Origin: CAVSEK01 sp963726975
GTDB taxonomy: Bacteria; Actinomycetota; Actinomycetes; Mycobacteriales; SCTD01
DNA: 64,000 bases
NCBI GenBank assembly: GCA_963726975.1
Contig: CAVSEK010000001.1
Coordinates: 1 to 64,000, forward strand
Direction: 5' to 3'
The notes beneath the pieces were generated by a model. The model was not told where the DNA came from. It searched no databases and saw only the letters and a program-made list of their open reading frames with translations. Each line of letters opens with the position of its first letter. Positions within the stretch are counted from its first letter, which is position 1. Of the stretch, positions 7,355 through 15,966 are shown in pieces. Both the position numbers and the translations under genes were made by a program.

Positions 7355-9115
7355 CTAGGGCACCGCGGGGCCGGTGACCATCCAGTCCAGGACCGGCGTG
7401 CTCTGCAGGTAGACGAGCACGCACATGAAGGCCAGGAAGCCCAGGCTCCAGCCGAGCACGCGCCGGAACAGGTCGCCCTCGCGACCCTCGAGGCCGACCG
7501 CGGCGGCGGCGATCGCGAGGTTCTGCGGCGAGATCATCTTGCCGAGCACACCGCCCGAGGAGTTGGCCGCCGCCATGAGCGTGGGCGACAGGCCGGCCTT
7601 CTGGGCGGCGGTGACCTGCAGGGCGCCGAACAGCGAGTTCGACGAGGTGTCGGACCCGGTCACCGCGACGCCGAGCCAGCCCAGGATCGGCGACAGCAGG
7701 GCGAACAGCCCGCCGGCACCGGCCATCCACAGGCCGAGCGTCTTGGTCTCCCCGGACTGGTTCATGACGAAGGCGAGCGCGAGCACGAGCAGCACGGTGA
7801 GGATCGCGTACTTGAGCTGGTCCAGCGTGCGGCCGTACGCCTTGAGCGCCCGCGCCGGGCTGATCGCCAGCACCGCCATCGTCAGCAGCCCCGACAGCAG
7901 GAGCAGGGTGCCGGCAGCGGAGAGCACGTTGAGCTTGAAGGTCGTGGCGACCGGCTTGCCGGCGTCGTTGAAGATGTGCAGCCCGGGCCAGTTGAAGATG
8001 TGGGTCGCGGACTCGAGGCCGGTGCCGGTCGCCCCCACCTTGCTCGGGGCGACGCCCGTGATGGCCGAGACGCGGGTGGCCAGCACGAAGATCACGATGA
8101 TGATGAGGTAGGGCGCGTAGGCCTTGAAGACCTCAGCCGGCGTGTCGTGCACCTCGCGGCCGGCGTCGGCGCGGGCCCGCGCGACGGCGATCGGGTCGGC
8201 GTCCTCGCTGCCCCCGGCGATGAGGCGGTTGCGGCCGTCCTGCTTCGCGGGCGGGAGGTCGTCGTCGGTGTCGGTCTCGACGTAGCCCTCCTTGGCGTGC
8301 CAGACCCGGGTGAAGGCGAGCACGGCCAGCGCCGCGGCGAGCGCCGCGATGATGTCGGTGAGCGGGACCGACCAGTAGTTGGAGGCGAGGAACTGGAAGA
8401 TGCCGAAGACCACGCCGCACAGCAGGGCCGGCGGCCACACCTGGCGGAGCCCGCGCGTGCCGTCGACGATGTAGACGAGCGCCAGCGGCACGAAGACCGC
8501 GAGGATGGGGGTCTGCCGGCCCACCATCGAGCCCAGGTCGTCGACCGGCAGCTTGGTGAGGCCCGCGAGGGTGGTCACCGGCACCGCGAGCGCGCCGAAG
8601 GCCACGGGCGCGGTGTTGGCCACGAGCGCGATCGTCGCGGCCTTGATCGGCCGGAAGCCCAGCGCGATGAGCATCACCGAGCTGATGGCGACCGGCGTGC
8701 CGAACCCGGCGAGCGCCTCCATGAGCGCGCCGAAGCAGAACGCGATGATGATCGCCTGGATGCGCTGGTCGTCGCTGATCGACGCGAACGAGCGGCGCAG
8801 CACGTCGAAGTGCCCGGTCTCGACGGTGAGGTTGTAGACCCAGATCGCGTTGATGACGATCCACATGATCGGGAAGAACCCGAAGGCGGCACCCCAGAGA
8901 CCGCTGTTGAGGGCGTCCCCGACCGGCATCGAGTAGACGGCGACGGCGATCACCAGGGCGACGACGAGGGCGATCGCCGAGGCGAGGTACGCCTTCATGC
9001 GCAGTCCGCCGAGGAGGACGAACAGGACCAGCAGCGGGAGCATCGCGACGAGCGACGAGAGCCCGAGGGAGTTGCTGACCGGGTCGTAGACCTGGCGGTA
9101 GTCGGCGAGCAGCAT
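7355..9115 (-). CDS. lctP: L-lactate/glycolate permease (LctP family)
   Basis: 586 aa, about 12-14 membrane segments. Family features include FFPIMWIVINAIWVYNLTVETGHFDVL, the conserved CFGALMEALAGFGTPVAISSVMLIALG and, near the C-terminus, MAAANSSGGVLGKMISPQNLAIAAAAVG. LctP/LldP/GlcA proteins are proton symporters for L-lactate, D-lactate or glycolate. It is the last gene of a run with glcD, glcE, glcF and malate synthase and no lactate dehydrogenase, so glycolate is a likely substrate, but specificity cannot be read from sequence. It lies 65 bases after glcF, and a strong hairpin follows. Confidence 0.9.
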   Translation of the reverse strand: MLLADYRQVYDPVSNSLGLSSLVAMLPLLVLFVLLGGLRMKAYLASAIALVVALVIAVAVYSMPVGDALNSGLWGAAFGFFPIMWIVINAIWVYNLTVETGHFDVLRRSFASISDDQRIQAIIIAFCFGALMEALAGFGTPVAISSVMLIALGFRPIKAATIALVANTAPVAFGALAVPVTTLAGLTKLPVDDLGSMVGRQTPILAVFVPLALVYIVDGTRGLRQVWPPALLCGVVFGIFQFLASNYWSVPLTDIIAALAAALAVLAFTRVWHAKEGYVETDTDDDLPPAKQDGRNRLIAGGSEDADPIAVARARADAGREVHDTPAEVFKAYAPYLIIIVIFVLATRVSAITGVAPSKVGATGTGLESATHIFNWPGLHIFNDAGKPVATTFKLNVLSAAGTLLLLSGLLTMAVLAISPARALKAYGRTLDQLKYAILTVLLVLALAFVMNQSGETKTLGLWMAGAGGLFALLSPILGWLGVAVTGSDTSSNSLFGALQVTAAQKAGLSPTLMAAANSSGGVLGKMISPQNLAIAAAAVGLEGREGDLFRRVLGWSLGFLAFMCVLVYLQSTPVLDWMVTGPAVP

Positions 9116-9180
9116 GCAGGGCCTCTCAGGTGGGGGGACGGACGTCCGGACGGGGCGGGGTCCGGCGGAGCAGGGACCGA

Positions 9181-10773
9181 CTAGCGGGCGGGTGCGCGCG
9201 GGGAGGGGTCGTGCGAGACGACCGTGCCGGGACCGTCGAGCGCGTCGGCGAGCAGACGGTCCAGCGGCACCCCGCGGATCGAGGCGTCGAGCACCTGCAC
9301 GGTGTGCGCCACCGGCATCCGCTCCCCCATCCGGGCGAGCGTCGTCGCGACCTGCATCCAGCAGCCGGGGTTGGCCGTGACCATGAGCCGGGCGCCGGTC
9401 CCCAGGACCGCGCGGGCCTTGCGCTCACCGAGCTCGCGCGCCGGCTCGGGGTGCAGCAGGTTGTAGGTGCCGGCGCTGCCGCAGCAGATCTCGGCCTCGA
9501 CGAGCTCCCGGAGCTCGACGCCCGGGATGCCGCGCAGCAGCCGGCGCGGCTGGTCGCGGACGCCCTGCGCGTGGGCGAGGTGGCACGCGTCCTGGTAGGC
9601 GATCGTCGTGGGCAGCGGGTGCCGCGTCGCGACCGGCCCGCCGTTCTCCGTGGCGATCTCGTCGAGCAGCTCGGTCACGTCGCGGACCTTCGCCGCGAGC
9701 GCCTCGGCGCGCTGCGCCCAGCCGGGCTCGTCGCGCAGCTGGTGGCCGTACTCCTTGAGGTTGGAGCCGCAGCCCGCCGCGTTGACGACGACGGTGTCGA
9801 CCCCGGCCGCCTCGAAGGCCGAGACGACCTGCTTGGCGAAGTCGACGGACTCCTGCTCGCGGCCGGCGTGCGCCGACAGCGCCCCGCAGCAGCTCTGCCG
9901 GCGGGGGACGACGACCTCGCAGCCCTCGGCGGCGAGCACCCGCACCGTGGCCGCGTTGACGTCGGGGAAGAACGTGCCCTGCACGCAGCCGGTGAGCAGC
10001 CCGACGGTGCGGCGCCGGGTGCCCTGCGCGGGCGTGCGCTCGGCGAGCTTCTCGACCTTGCCCAGCTTGGGCGCCAGGCTCTCCATGGCCTGCAGCCCCT
10101 CGGGCAGCCGGGCCATCAGACCGCTGCGCGCGAGGACCCGCCCCAGGCCGCTGGCCTGGTAGGCCCGCAGCGGGCCGCGCAGCAGCCGCAGGCGCTTGGG
10201 GTAGGGGAACAGCTGGTAGATCATCTCGCGCATCGCCTTCTCGGCGCGGGGGCGCTCGACGCGCCGCTCCAGCTGCGCGCGGGTGCTCTCGATGAGCTTG
10301 TCGTACTGCACGCCGGACGGGCAGGCGGTCACGCAGGCCATGCAGCCCAGGCACTGGTCGAGGTGGCGCACGGCGGCGGCGTCGAGCGGCTCGCCCTCCA
10401 GGCCCCCCTTCATGAGGTCGATGCGCCCGCGCGGGCTGTCCATCTCCTCGCCCCAGAGCACGTACGTGGGGCAGGTCGGCAGGCAGAAGCCGCAGTGCAC
10501 GCAGTCGCCCACCAGCGCGGCGTCCGGCGGGTGGTGGTCGTCGAACGCCGGCGACAGCGGCGCGCCGATGCCCGGCAGGCCGAGCCCGACGGTGGCGCCG
10601 GCCGCGCTGGCGGCGAGCGGCCCGCCCTGGCCGAGGTCGAGCGGCCTGCGGGCGCCGAGCGCCTCCGCCGCCGCCTGGTCGGTCGGGCGCTCGGCCCCGG
10701 TCGGCGTGCCGTCGGGCAGCTCGCCCGGCTTGGGGTCGACCGCGGAGCCGCTGGCGCTGGCCGGGCCGGTCAT
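9181..10773 (-). CDS. glcF: Glycolate oxidase iron-sulfur subunit
   Basis: 530 aa. Two ferredoxin-type 4Fe-4S motifs (CVHCGFCLPTCP and CLGCMACVTACP, ~res 92-155) precede two cysteine-rich CCG domains (SCCGALSAHAG ... EICCGSAGTYNLLHP), as in GlcF/LutA. It passes electrons from the flavin subunits GlcD/GlcE towards the quinone pool. The N-terminal ~85 residues are a low-complexity extension longer than in E. coli GlcF (about 407 aa), so the true start may be internal. It is 40 bases downstream of glcE in the same operon. Confidence 0.9.
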   Translation of the reverse strand: MTGPASASGSAVDPKPGELPDGTPTGAERPTDQAAAEALGARRPLDLGQGGPLAASAAGATVGLGLPGIGAPLSPAFDDHHPPDAALVGDCVHCGFCLPTCPTYVLWGEEMDSPRGRIDLMKGGLEGEPLDAAAVRHLDQCLGCMACVTACPSGVQYDKLIESTRAQLERRVERPRAEKAMREMIYQLFPYPKRLRLLRGPLRAYQASGLGRVLARSGLMARLPEGLQAMESLAPKLGKVEKLAERTPAQGTRRRTVGLLTGCVQGTFFPDVNAATVRVLAAEGCEVVVPRRQSCCGALSAHAGREQESVDFAKQVVSAFEAAGVDTVVVNAAGCGSNLKEYGHQLRDEPGWAQRAEALAAKVRDVTELLDEIATENGGPVATRHPLPTTIAYQDACHLAHAQGVRDQPRRLLRGIPGVELRELVEAEICCGSAGTYNLLHPEPARELGERKARAVLGTGARLMVTANPGCWMQVATTLARMGERMPVAHTVQVLDASIRGVPLDRLLADALDGPGTVVSHDPSPRAPAR

Positions 10774-10813
10774 CGGACGTCCTGTCGGGCGGGACGGGTG
10801 GGCAGTCGCACGG

Positions 10814-11979
10814 TCACAGGCCTCCGAGCAGGCGGCCCGGCGACAGCCGCCGGGTCGGGTCGAACTGGTCCTTGACGCGCCGCATCAGCGCGAAGGAGTC
10901 GGGGACGGGTCCCCAGTGGTCCAGGCCCTCGCGGGCCTCGGGCGAGGCGTGCAGCACGACCACCGAGCCGTCGTGCGGGGAGAGCGCCCGGCGCAGCGCG
11001 TCGAGGTCGGTCCCCGCACCCACGGCGGCGTACGCGACGCCGGTGCCGGCGGAGGCCGTCGCGCGCACGCCCGGCGGCAGGGCGCTCAGGACGTCGGGCA
11101 GGGCGGCGGGCACGTAGGCCAGGCGCAGCACGACGTCGCCCTCGGGGCGGGCGCCGAACCACGCCGGGACGTCGTCGCGCACCTCTCCCGCGCCGAGCCG
11201 CGCGACGGTCGCCCGGCCTGCGCCTCGACCGACGCCGGGATGCTCTCGAAGAGCACGGCGAGCTCGCCCGAGCCGCCGTCCCAGGACAGCTCGAGCGCCG
11301 ACGGCGTGAGCGTGGAGCGGTGGACGAGGGCGGCGAGCCGGCCGGCCTCCTGCACGCTGCCGACGGGGACGACGACGGCACCGCGGGCCGGGGGCAGCGG
11401 GTGCAGCCGCCAGGTCGTCGAGGTGACGACGCCCAGGCTGCCGTGCGCGCCGGTGTAGAGCTTGCCGAGGTCGTAGCCGGCGACGTTCTTGACGACCTTC
11501 CCGCCCGAGGAGGCGGTCGTGCCGTCCGCCAGGACGACGGTGACGCCGATGAGCAGGTCGCGGGCGGTGCCGTAGCGCAGCCGGCGGGGGCCGGAGGCGT
11601 TGGCGCTCAGCAGGCCGCCGAGCGTGGTGCCGGGCTCGGCCGGGTCCAGGGCGAGCATCTGGCCGTGCTCGGCCAGCTGCTCCTGCAGCGCGGCGAGGGG
11701 CACCCCGGCCTCGGCCGTGACGACGAGGTCGCCGGGCACGTGCTCGACCACGCGGTCCAGCCCGCCGGTGCGCAGCAGCAGGTCGCACGAGGTCGGCGGC
11801 GCCGCCCAGCCGGTCTTGCTGCCGCTGCCGACGGGCACGACGCTGCCGCGGGTCGCCCGCAGCACGTCGGCGACCTCCGCGGCGGACGACGGCTCGACCA
11901 CCTGGCCGGGCACGACCCCGGCGACGGCGTCGCCCTCGGTCCCCGGCCGCACCTGCGGCAGCGCCGGTGCCTGCGTCAC
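10814..11979 (-). pseudogene. glcE: Glycolate oxidase FAD-binding subunit, frameshifted
   Basis: GlcE-type FAD_binding_4 protein, the second flavin subunit of glycolate oxidase. The N-terminal part is intact (PVGSGSKTGWA, EPGTTLGGLLSANASGP, GKVVKNVAGYDLGKL). Near 11205-11222 the frame changes: after SIPASVEAQAGR the conserved continuation (ATVARLGAGEVRDDVPAWFG and on to DQFDPTRRLSPGRLLGGL) lies in another frame. Restoring one base gives a normal ~388-aa protein ending at 10814. The span is one base short of a multiple of three, which supports a single missing base. The neighbouring operon genes are intact, so a sequencing error is more likely than decay. The start is GTG, one base after the glcD stop. 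Confidence 0.85.
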
Positions 11980-11980
11980 C

Positions 11981-13474
11981 TCAGAACACCTCGCCCATCG
12001 CGGCGCGCTGCTCGTCGTCGGCGGCGGTGCGCACGCCGGGCCGCTCGCCGCACAGCCGCGGCGTCGGGAAGAGCTTGCCGGGGTTGGCCAGCCCGGCCGG
12101 GTCGAAGGCACAGCGCACCAGCTGCATCGTCGACAGGTCGTCCTCGGAGAACTGGTAGGACATCCGCGACTGCTTCTCCACGCCCACGCCGTGCTCGCCG
12201 GTGATGGACCCGCCCAGGTCGACGCACCGCTCCAGGATGGCGAAGCCGAGCTCCTCCGCCGCGTGCGACGCGCCGGGGACGCTGTCGTCGAACAGGATCA
12301 GCGGGTGCAGGTTGCCGTCACCGGCGTGGAAGACGTTGGCGACGCGCATCCCGGCGTCGTCGGCGAGCCGGGCGATGTCGCCGAGCACCTCGGGCAGGCG
12401 GGTGCGCGGGATGACGCCGTCCTGGACCATGTAGGCGGGGCTGATCCGCCCGACGGCGGCGAAGGCGGACTTGCGGCCGCGCCACATGAGCGCCCGCTCG
12501 GCCGCGTCCTGGGCGATCCGCGTCTCGAAGGCGTGCCGGGCCCCGGCGAGCTGCTCGACCTGGCGGAACTGCTCGTCCACCTCGACCTGCGGCCCGTCGA
12601 GCTCGATGACGAGCACGGCTACCGCGCCCGCGGGGTAGCCGCAGCGGGTCGCGGCCTCGGCGGCCTCGATGGCGAGCGCGTCCATCATCTCGATGGCCGC
12701 GGGGAGGATGCCGGCGGCGATGATGTCGCTCACGGCGCCAGCAGCGTCGTCGACCGACCGGAAGCCGACGAGCATCGTCTGCACCGACTCGGGCACCTGG
12801 ATCGTGCGCACGGTGACCTCCGTGGCCACGCCGAGCGTGCCCTCGCTGCCGACGAAGGCGCCGAGCAGGTCGTAGCCCGGGTGCTCCGGCGCGGGGCCGC
12901 CCAGGTGCACGACCTCGCCGTCGGCGAGGACGACCTCCGCGCCCATGACGTGGTTGACGGTGAAGCCGTACTTCAGGCAGTGCGCGCCGCCGGCGTTCTC
13001 CGCGACGTTGCCGCCGATGCTGCACACCTGCTGCGAGGAGGGGTCGGGGGCGTACGCCTGGCCGTGCGGCGCGGCCTCCCGGGTCACCCACAGGTTGATG
13101 ACGCCCGGCTCGACGACCACCCGCTGGTTGTCGGGGTCGACCGAGACGACCTGGCGCAGCCGCGACAGCACGATGAGCACGCCGTCGGCGACGGGCAGCG
13201 CCCCGCCCGAGAGCCCCGTGCCCGACCCGCGGGCCACGAAGGGGATGCCGGCCTGCGAGCACAGCCGGACCGTCTCGACGACGTCCTGCCGGGTGCTGGC
13301 GAGCACGACCACGCCGGGCCGGACGCGGAAGCTGGCCAGGCCGTCGCACTCGTACGTCCGCAGCTGCGCCGGGTCGGTGAGGACCTTGTCGGCGCCGATC
13401 CGCGCACGGAGGTCGTCGGCGAGCCGCAGCGCCCTCGTCGCGGTCGCCGGGGCTGCCGGCAGCGTGGCGGTCAC
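11981..13474 (-). CDS. glcD: Glycolate oxidase subunit GlcD (FAD-linked oxidase)
   Basis: 497 aa. It has a PCMH/FAD_binding_4 domain (ARGSGTGLSGGALP ~res 85-100, SIGGNVAENAGG, FVGSEGTLGVATEVTV) and a FAD-oxidase C domain (VFHAGDGNLHPLI, GGSITGEHGVGVEK). It oxidises glycolate (or D-lactate in close relatives) at FAD. The GTG at 13474 lies five bases after the malate synthase stop, so the two are translationally close and surely one operon. Neighbouring glcE, glcF and aceB favour glycolate as substrate. Confidence 0.93.
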   Translation of the reverse strand: MTATLPAAPATATRALRLADDLRARIGADKVLTDPAQLRTYECDGLASFRVRPGVVVLASTRQDVVETVRLCSQAGIPFVARGSGTGLSGGALPVADGVLIVLSRLRQVVSVDPDNQRVVVEPGVINLWVTREAAPHGQAYAPDPSSQQVCSIGGNVAENAGGAHCLKYGFTVNHVMGAEVVLADGEVVHLGGPAPEHPGYDLLGAFVGSEGTLGVATEVTVRTIQVPESVQTMLVGFRSVDDAAGAVSDIIAAGILPAAIEMMDALAIEAAEAATRCGYPAGAVAVLVIELDGPQVEVDEQFRQVEQLAGARHAFETRIAQDAAERALMWRGRKSAFAAVGRISPAYMVQDGVIPRTRLPEVLGDIARLADDAGMRVANVFHAGDGNLHPLILFDDSVPGASHAAEELGFAILERCVDLGGSITGEHGVGVEKQSRMSYQFSEDDLSTMQLVRCAFDPAGLANPGKLFPTPRLCGERPGVRTAADDEQRAAMGEVF

Positions 13475-13479
13475 GGTGC

Positions 13480-15084
13480 TCAGCCGATCCGCTCGTACGC
13501 CGGCAGGGTGAGGAACTCCACGAAGTCGTCGGCGAGGGCGACCTGCTCGAACAGCTCGCGGGCCTCGTCGTACTTGCCCGAGGCGAAGCGCTCGTCGCCG
13601 ACCGATCCGCGGATCTTGTCCAGCTCCTCGTCCTCGACCTGGCGGACCCACTCGGGAGTGATCGCCTGGCCCTCGGCGGTGGAGACGCCGTTGTGGACCC
13701 ACTGCCAGATCTGGCTGCGGCTGATCTCCGCGGTCGCGGCGTCCTCCATGAGGTTGAAGATCGCCACGGCGCCGCCGCCGCGCAGCCACGACTCGAGGTA
13801 CTGGATGCCGACGCTCACGTTGTTGCGCACGCCGGCCTCGGTGACCTGGCCGGGCGTGGCCTTGGCGTCGAGCAGCTGCGCGGCGGTCACGTGGACGTCG
13901 TCGCGCTGGCGGTCGAGCTGGTTCGGGCGGTCGCCGAGCTCGGCGTCGAAGACCTCCATGGCCACCGGCACGAGGTCGGGGTGGGCGACCCAGGAGCCGT
14001 CGAAGCCGTCGTCGGCCTCGCGCGTCTTGTCGGCCCGGACCGCCGTGAGCGCCGCGTCGTTGACCTCGGCGTCCTTGCGGTTCGGGATGAAGGCCGCCAT
14101 GCCGCCGATGGCGTGGGCACCGTGCGCGTGGCAGCTCTTCACGAGCAGCTCGGTGTAGGCCCGCATGAACGGGACGGTCATCTTGACCTCGGAGCGGTCC
14201 GGCAGCTGGAACTCCTCGCCGCGGGTCCGGAACTTCTTGATCATCGAGAAGATGTAGTCCCAGCGGCCGGCGTTCAGGCCCGAGGAGTGCTCGCGCAGCT
14301 CGTAGAGGATCTCCTCCATCTCGAAGGCGCCGAGGATCGTCTCGATGAGGCAGGTGGCGCGGATGGTGCCGCGCGGGATGCCCAGGGCCTCCTGGCCGGC
14401 CAGGAACACGTCGTTCCACAGCCGCGCCTCGAGGTGGCTCTCCATCTTGGGGAGGTAGAAGTACGGGCCGAAGCCCTTCTCGATGGCGATCCGCGCGCTC
14501 GTCGTCAGGTACATGCAGAAGTCGAACAGGCTGCCGGAGACCGGCTCGCCGTCGACGAGCACGTGGCGCTCGGGCAGGTGCCACCCGCGGTTGCGCACCA
14601 CGAGCGTCGCGACCTCGTCCTTCAGCGCGTACGACTTGCCCTCGGGGCTCGTGAAGTCGATCTGCCGCAGCCAGGCGTTGCGCAGGTTGACCTGGCCCTG
14701 CACGAGGTTGTCGAACGTCGGCGTGTTGCTGTCCTCGAAGTCGGCCATGAAGACCTTGGCGCCGCAGTTCAGCGCGTTGATGACCATCTTGCGGTCGGTC
14801 GGGCCGGTGATCTCGACCCGCCGGTCGAGGAGGCCGGGGGCCGGGTCGGCGACCGTCCAGTCGCCCCCGCGCACCTCGGCGGTCTCGGGCAGGAAGTCCG
14901 GCAACGCCCCCGCGGCGAGCTCGGCGTCGCGCTGGGCGCGCTTCGCGAGCAGCTCCCGGCGGCGCGGGCCGAACTCGCGCTGCAGCCGGGCGAGCAGCCC
15001 CAGGGACTCCTCGGTGAGCACCTGCTCGTAGCCGTCCGACCACGACAGGACCTCGACGCCGTCCACCTTCGGGGCACTGCTCAT
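13480..15084 (-). CDS. aceB: Malate synthase A
   Basis: 534 aa, normal for malate synthase A. It condenses glyoxylate with acetyl-CoA to malate. Conserved parts include TDRKMVINALNCGAKVFMADFEDSNTPT, RGTIRATCLIETILGAFEMEEILYELR and GRWDYIFSMIKK. It is the first gene of the operon with glcD, glcE, glcF and lctP, so its job here is to use glyoxylate made from glycolate. No isocitrate lyase is in the window. The ATG at 15084 has GAGGAG six bases upstream. Two palindromes and the iclR gene lie just upstream and suggest IclR control. Confidence 0.95.
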   Translation of the reverse strand: MSSAPKVDGVEVLSWSDGYEQVLTEESLGLLARLQREFGPRRRELLAKRAQRDAELAAGALPDFLPETAEVRGGDWTVADPAPGLLDRRVEITGPTDRKMVINALNCGAKVFMADFEDSNTPTFDNLVQGQVNLRNAWLRQIDFTSPEGKSYALKDEVATLVVRNRGWHLPERHVLVDGEPVSGSLFDFCMYLTTSARIAIEKGFGPYFYLPKMESHLEARLWNDVFLAGQEALGIPRGTIRATCLIETILGAFEMEEILYELREHSSGLNAGRWDYIFSMIKKFRTRGEEFQLPDRSEVKMTVPFMRAYTELLVKSCHAHGAHAIGGMAAFIPNRKDAEVNDAALTAVRADKTREADDGFDGSWVAHPDLVPVAMEVFDAELGDRPNQLDRQRDDVHVTAAQLLDAKATPGQVTEAGVRNNVSVGIQYLESWLRGGGAVAIFNLMEDAATAEISRSQIWQWVHNGVSTAEGQAITPEWVRQVEDEELDKIRGSVGDERFASGKYDEARELFEQVALADDFVEFLTLPAYERIG

Positions 15085-15134
15085 GGGCTCTCCTCGTACG
15101 TCAGGTGCTGAGCGGGCGCGGGGCAGCGCCGCTG

Positions 15135-15158
15135 TGGCCTGCACAGTGGTACAGGCCA
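15135..15158. promoter_or_regulatory. Inverted repeat upstream of aceB, candidate operator
   Basis: TGGCCTG-N10-CAGGCCA, perfect 7-bp arms, 51 bases before the aceB start. It sits where a promoter would be expected. An IclR-type operator or the end of the iclR transcript are both possible. Confidence 0.4.
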
Positions 15159-15185
15159 CTCCCGTTCTCCAACTCCGACACGAAG

Positions 15186-15959
15186 TCACTTCCGCAGAGC
15201 GGAAAGCTCGACCGCGCTGGCGCCGAGCCGGTCGGCGAGGTCGGCGGCGACGTCGTGCAGCGCGCGCAGCACCGCCGGGTCGCCGTGCTGCAGCCGCACG
15301 GCCGGCCCGGACACCGACACGGCCGCGACCGCGGAGGCACCGGGGCCCACCGGCACCGCGAGGCACCGGACGCCCTCCTCCTCCTCCTCGTCGTCGACGG
15401 CCCACCCCTGGCGGCGCACCCGGGCCAGCTCGTCGAGGAAGCCGCGCACGGAGGTGATGCTGTGCGCCGTCCGGGGCGCGAGGTCCGAGCGCGAGAGCGT
15501 GCGCCGCACCTGCGCCTCGTCGCGCCAGGCGAGCAGGACCTTGCCCACCGCCGTGGTGTGCGGCGCGACCCGCCGGCCGACCTCGGTGAACATCCGCATC
15601 CGGTGCCGCCCGGGCGCCTGGGCGAGGTACAGGACGTGGTCGTCGTCGAGGACGGCGAGGTTGGCGGTCTCCCCGCTGGCCTCGACGAGCCGGACGAGGA
15701 AGGGCTGCGCCCAGTCGCCGAGCAGCCTCGTCGCGGCGTCGCCGATCGGGATGAGCGCCGGCCCCAGGGCGTAGCGCCGGTCGGCCTCCTGGCGCACGGC
15801 GCCGGTGGCGACGAGCGTCGCCAGCAGGCGGTGCACCGTCCCGAGCGGCAGCCCCGACCGCTCGGCGAGCTCGGACAGCCCGAGCCGCCCACCGGCCCGC
15901 GCCAGCAGCTCGAGCAGACCGAGGGCGCGCTCGACGGCGTGCACGCCGGGGGCCGTCAC
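15186..15959 (-). CDS. IclR family transcriptional regulator
   Basis: 257 aa. An N-terminal winged helix-turn-helix (~10-65: LSELAERSGLPLGTVHRLLATLVATGAVRQE) is followed by an IclR effector domain (GDWAQPFLVRLVEASGETANLAVLDDDHVLYLAQ ... TAVGKVLLAW). A run of six acidic residues (DDEEEEE) precedes the conserved GVRCLAVPV. Its place directly upstream of aceB, on the same strand, makes it the likely regulator of the glycolate operon, with glyoxylate a plausible ligand as for E. coli IclR. The GTG at 15959 lies seven bases after the preceding stop. Confidence 0.9.
   Translation of the reverse strand: MTAPGVHAVERALGLLELLARAGGRLGLSELAERSGLPLGTVHRLLATLVATGAVRQEADRRYALGPALIPIGDAATRLLGDWAQPFLVRLVEASGETANLAVLDDDHVLYLAQAPGRHRMRMFTEVGRRVAPHTTAVGKVLLAWRDEAQVRRTLSRSDLAPRTAHSITSVRGFLDELARVRRQGWAVDDEEEEEGVRCLAVPVGPGASAVAAVSVSGPAVRLQHGDPAVLRALHDVAADLADRLGASAVELSALRK
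15190..15204. promoter_or_regulatory. Palindrome TTCCGCAGAGCGGAA, candidate IclR operator
   Basis: Perfect 15-bp palindrome with a 3-nt centre, overlapping the last codons of iclR and 105 bases upstream of aceB. Its size and form (TTCCGC-N3-GCGGAA) resemble operators described for IclR-family regulators in actinomycetes. Location and form are seen directly; the binding protein is inferred. Confidence 0.45.
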
Positions 15960-15966
15960 CGGCCGG

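Noticed and set aside
6209..9184. 991-codon open frame on the plus strand
   Set aside because: It is antisense to the MoxR and lctP genes, which have clear motifs; its His/Arg/Asp-rich translation is the usual shadow of GC-rich codons.
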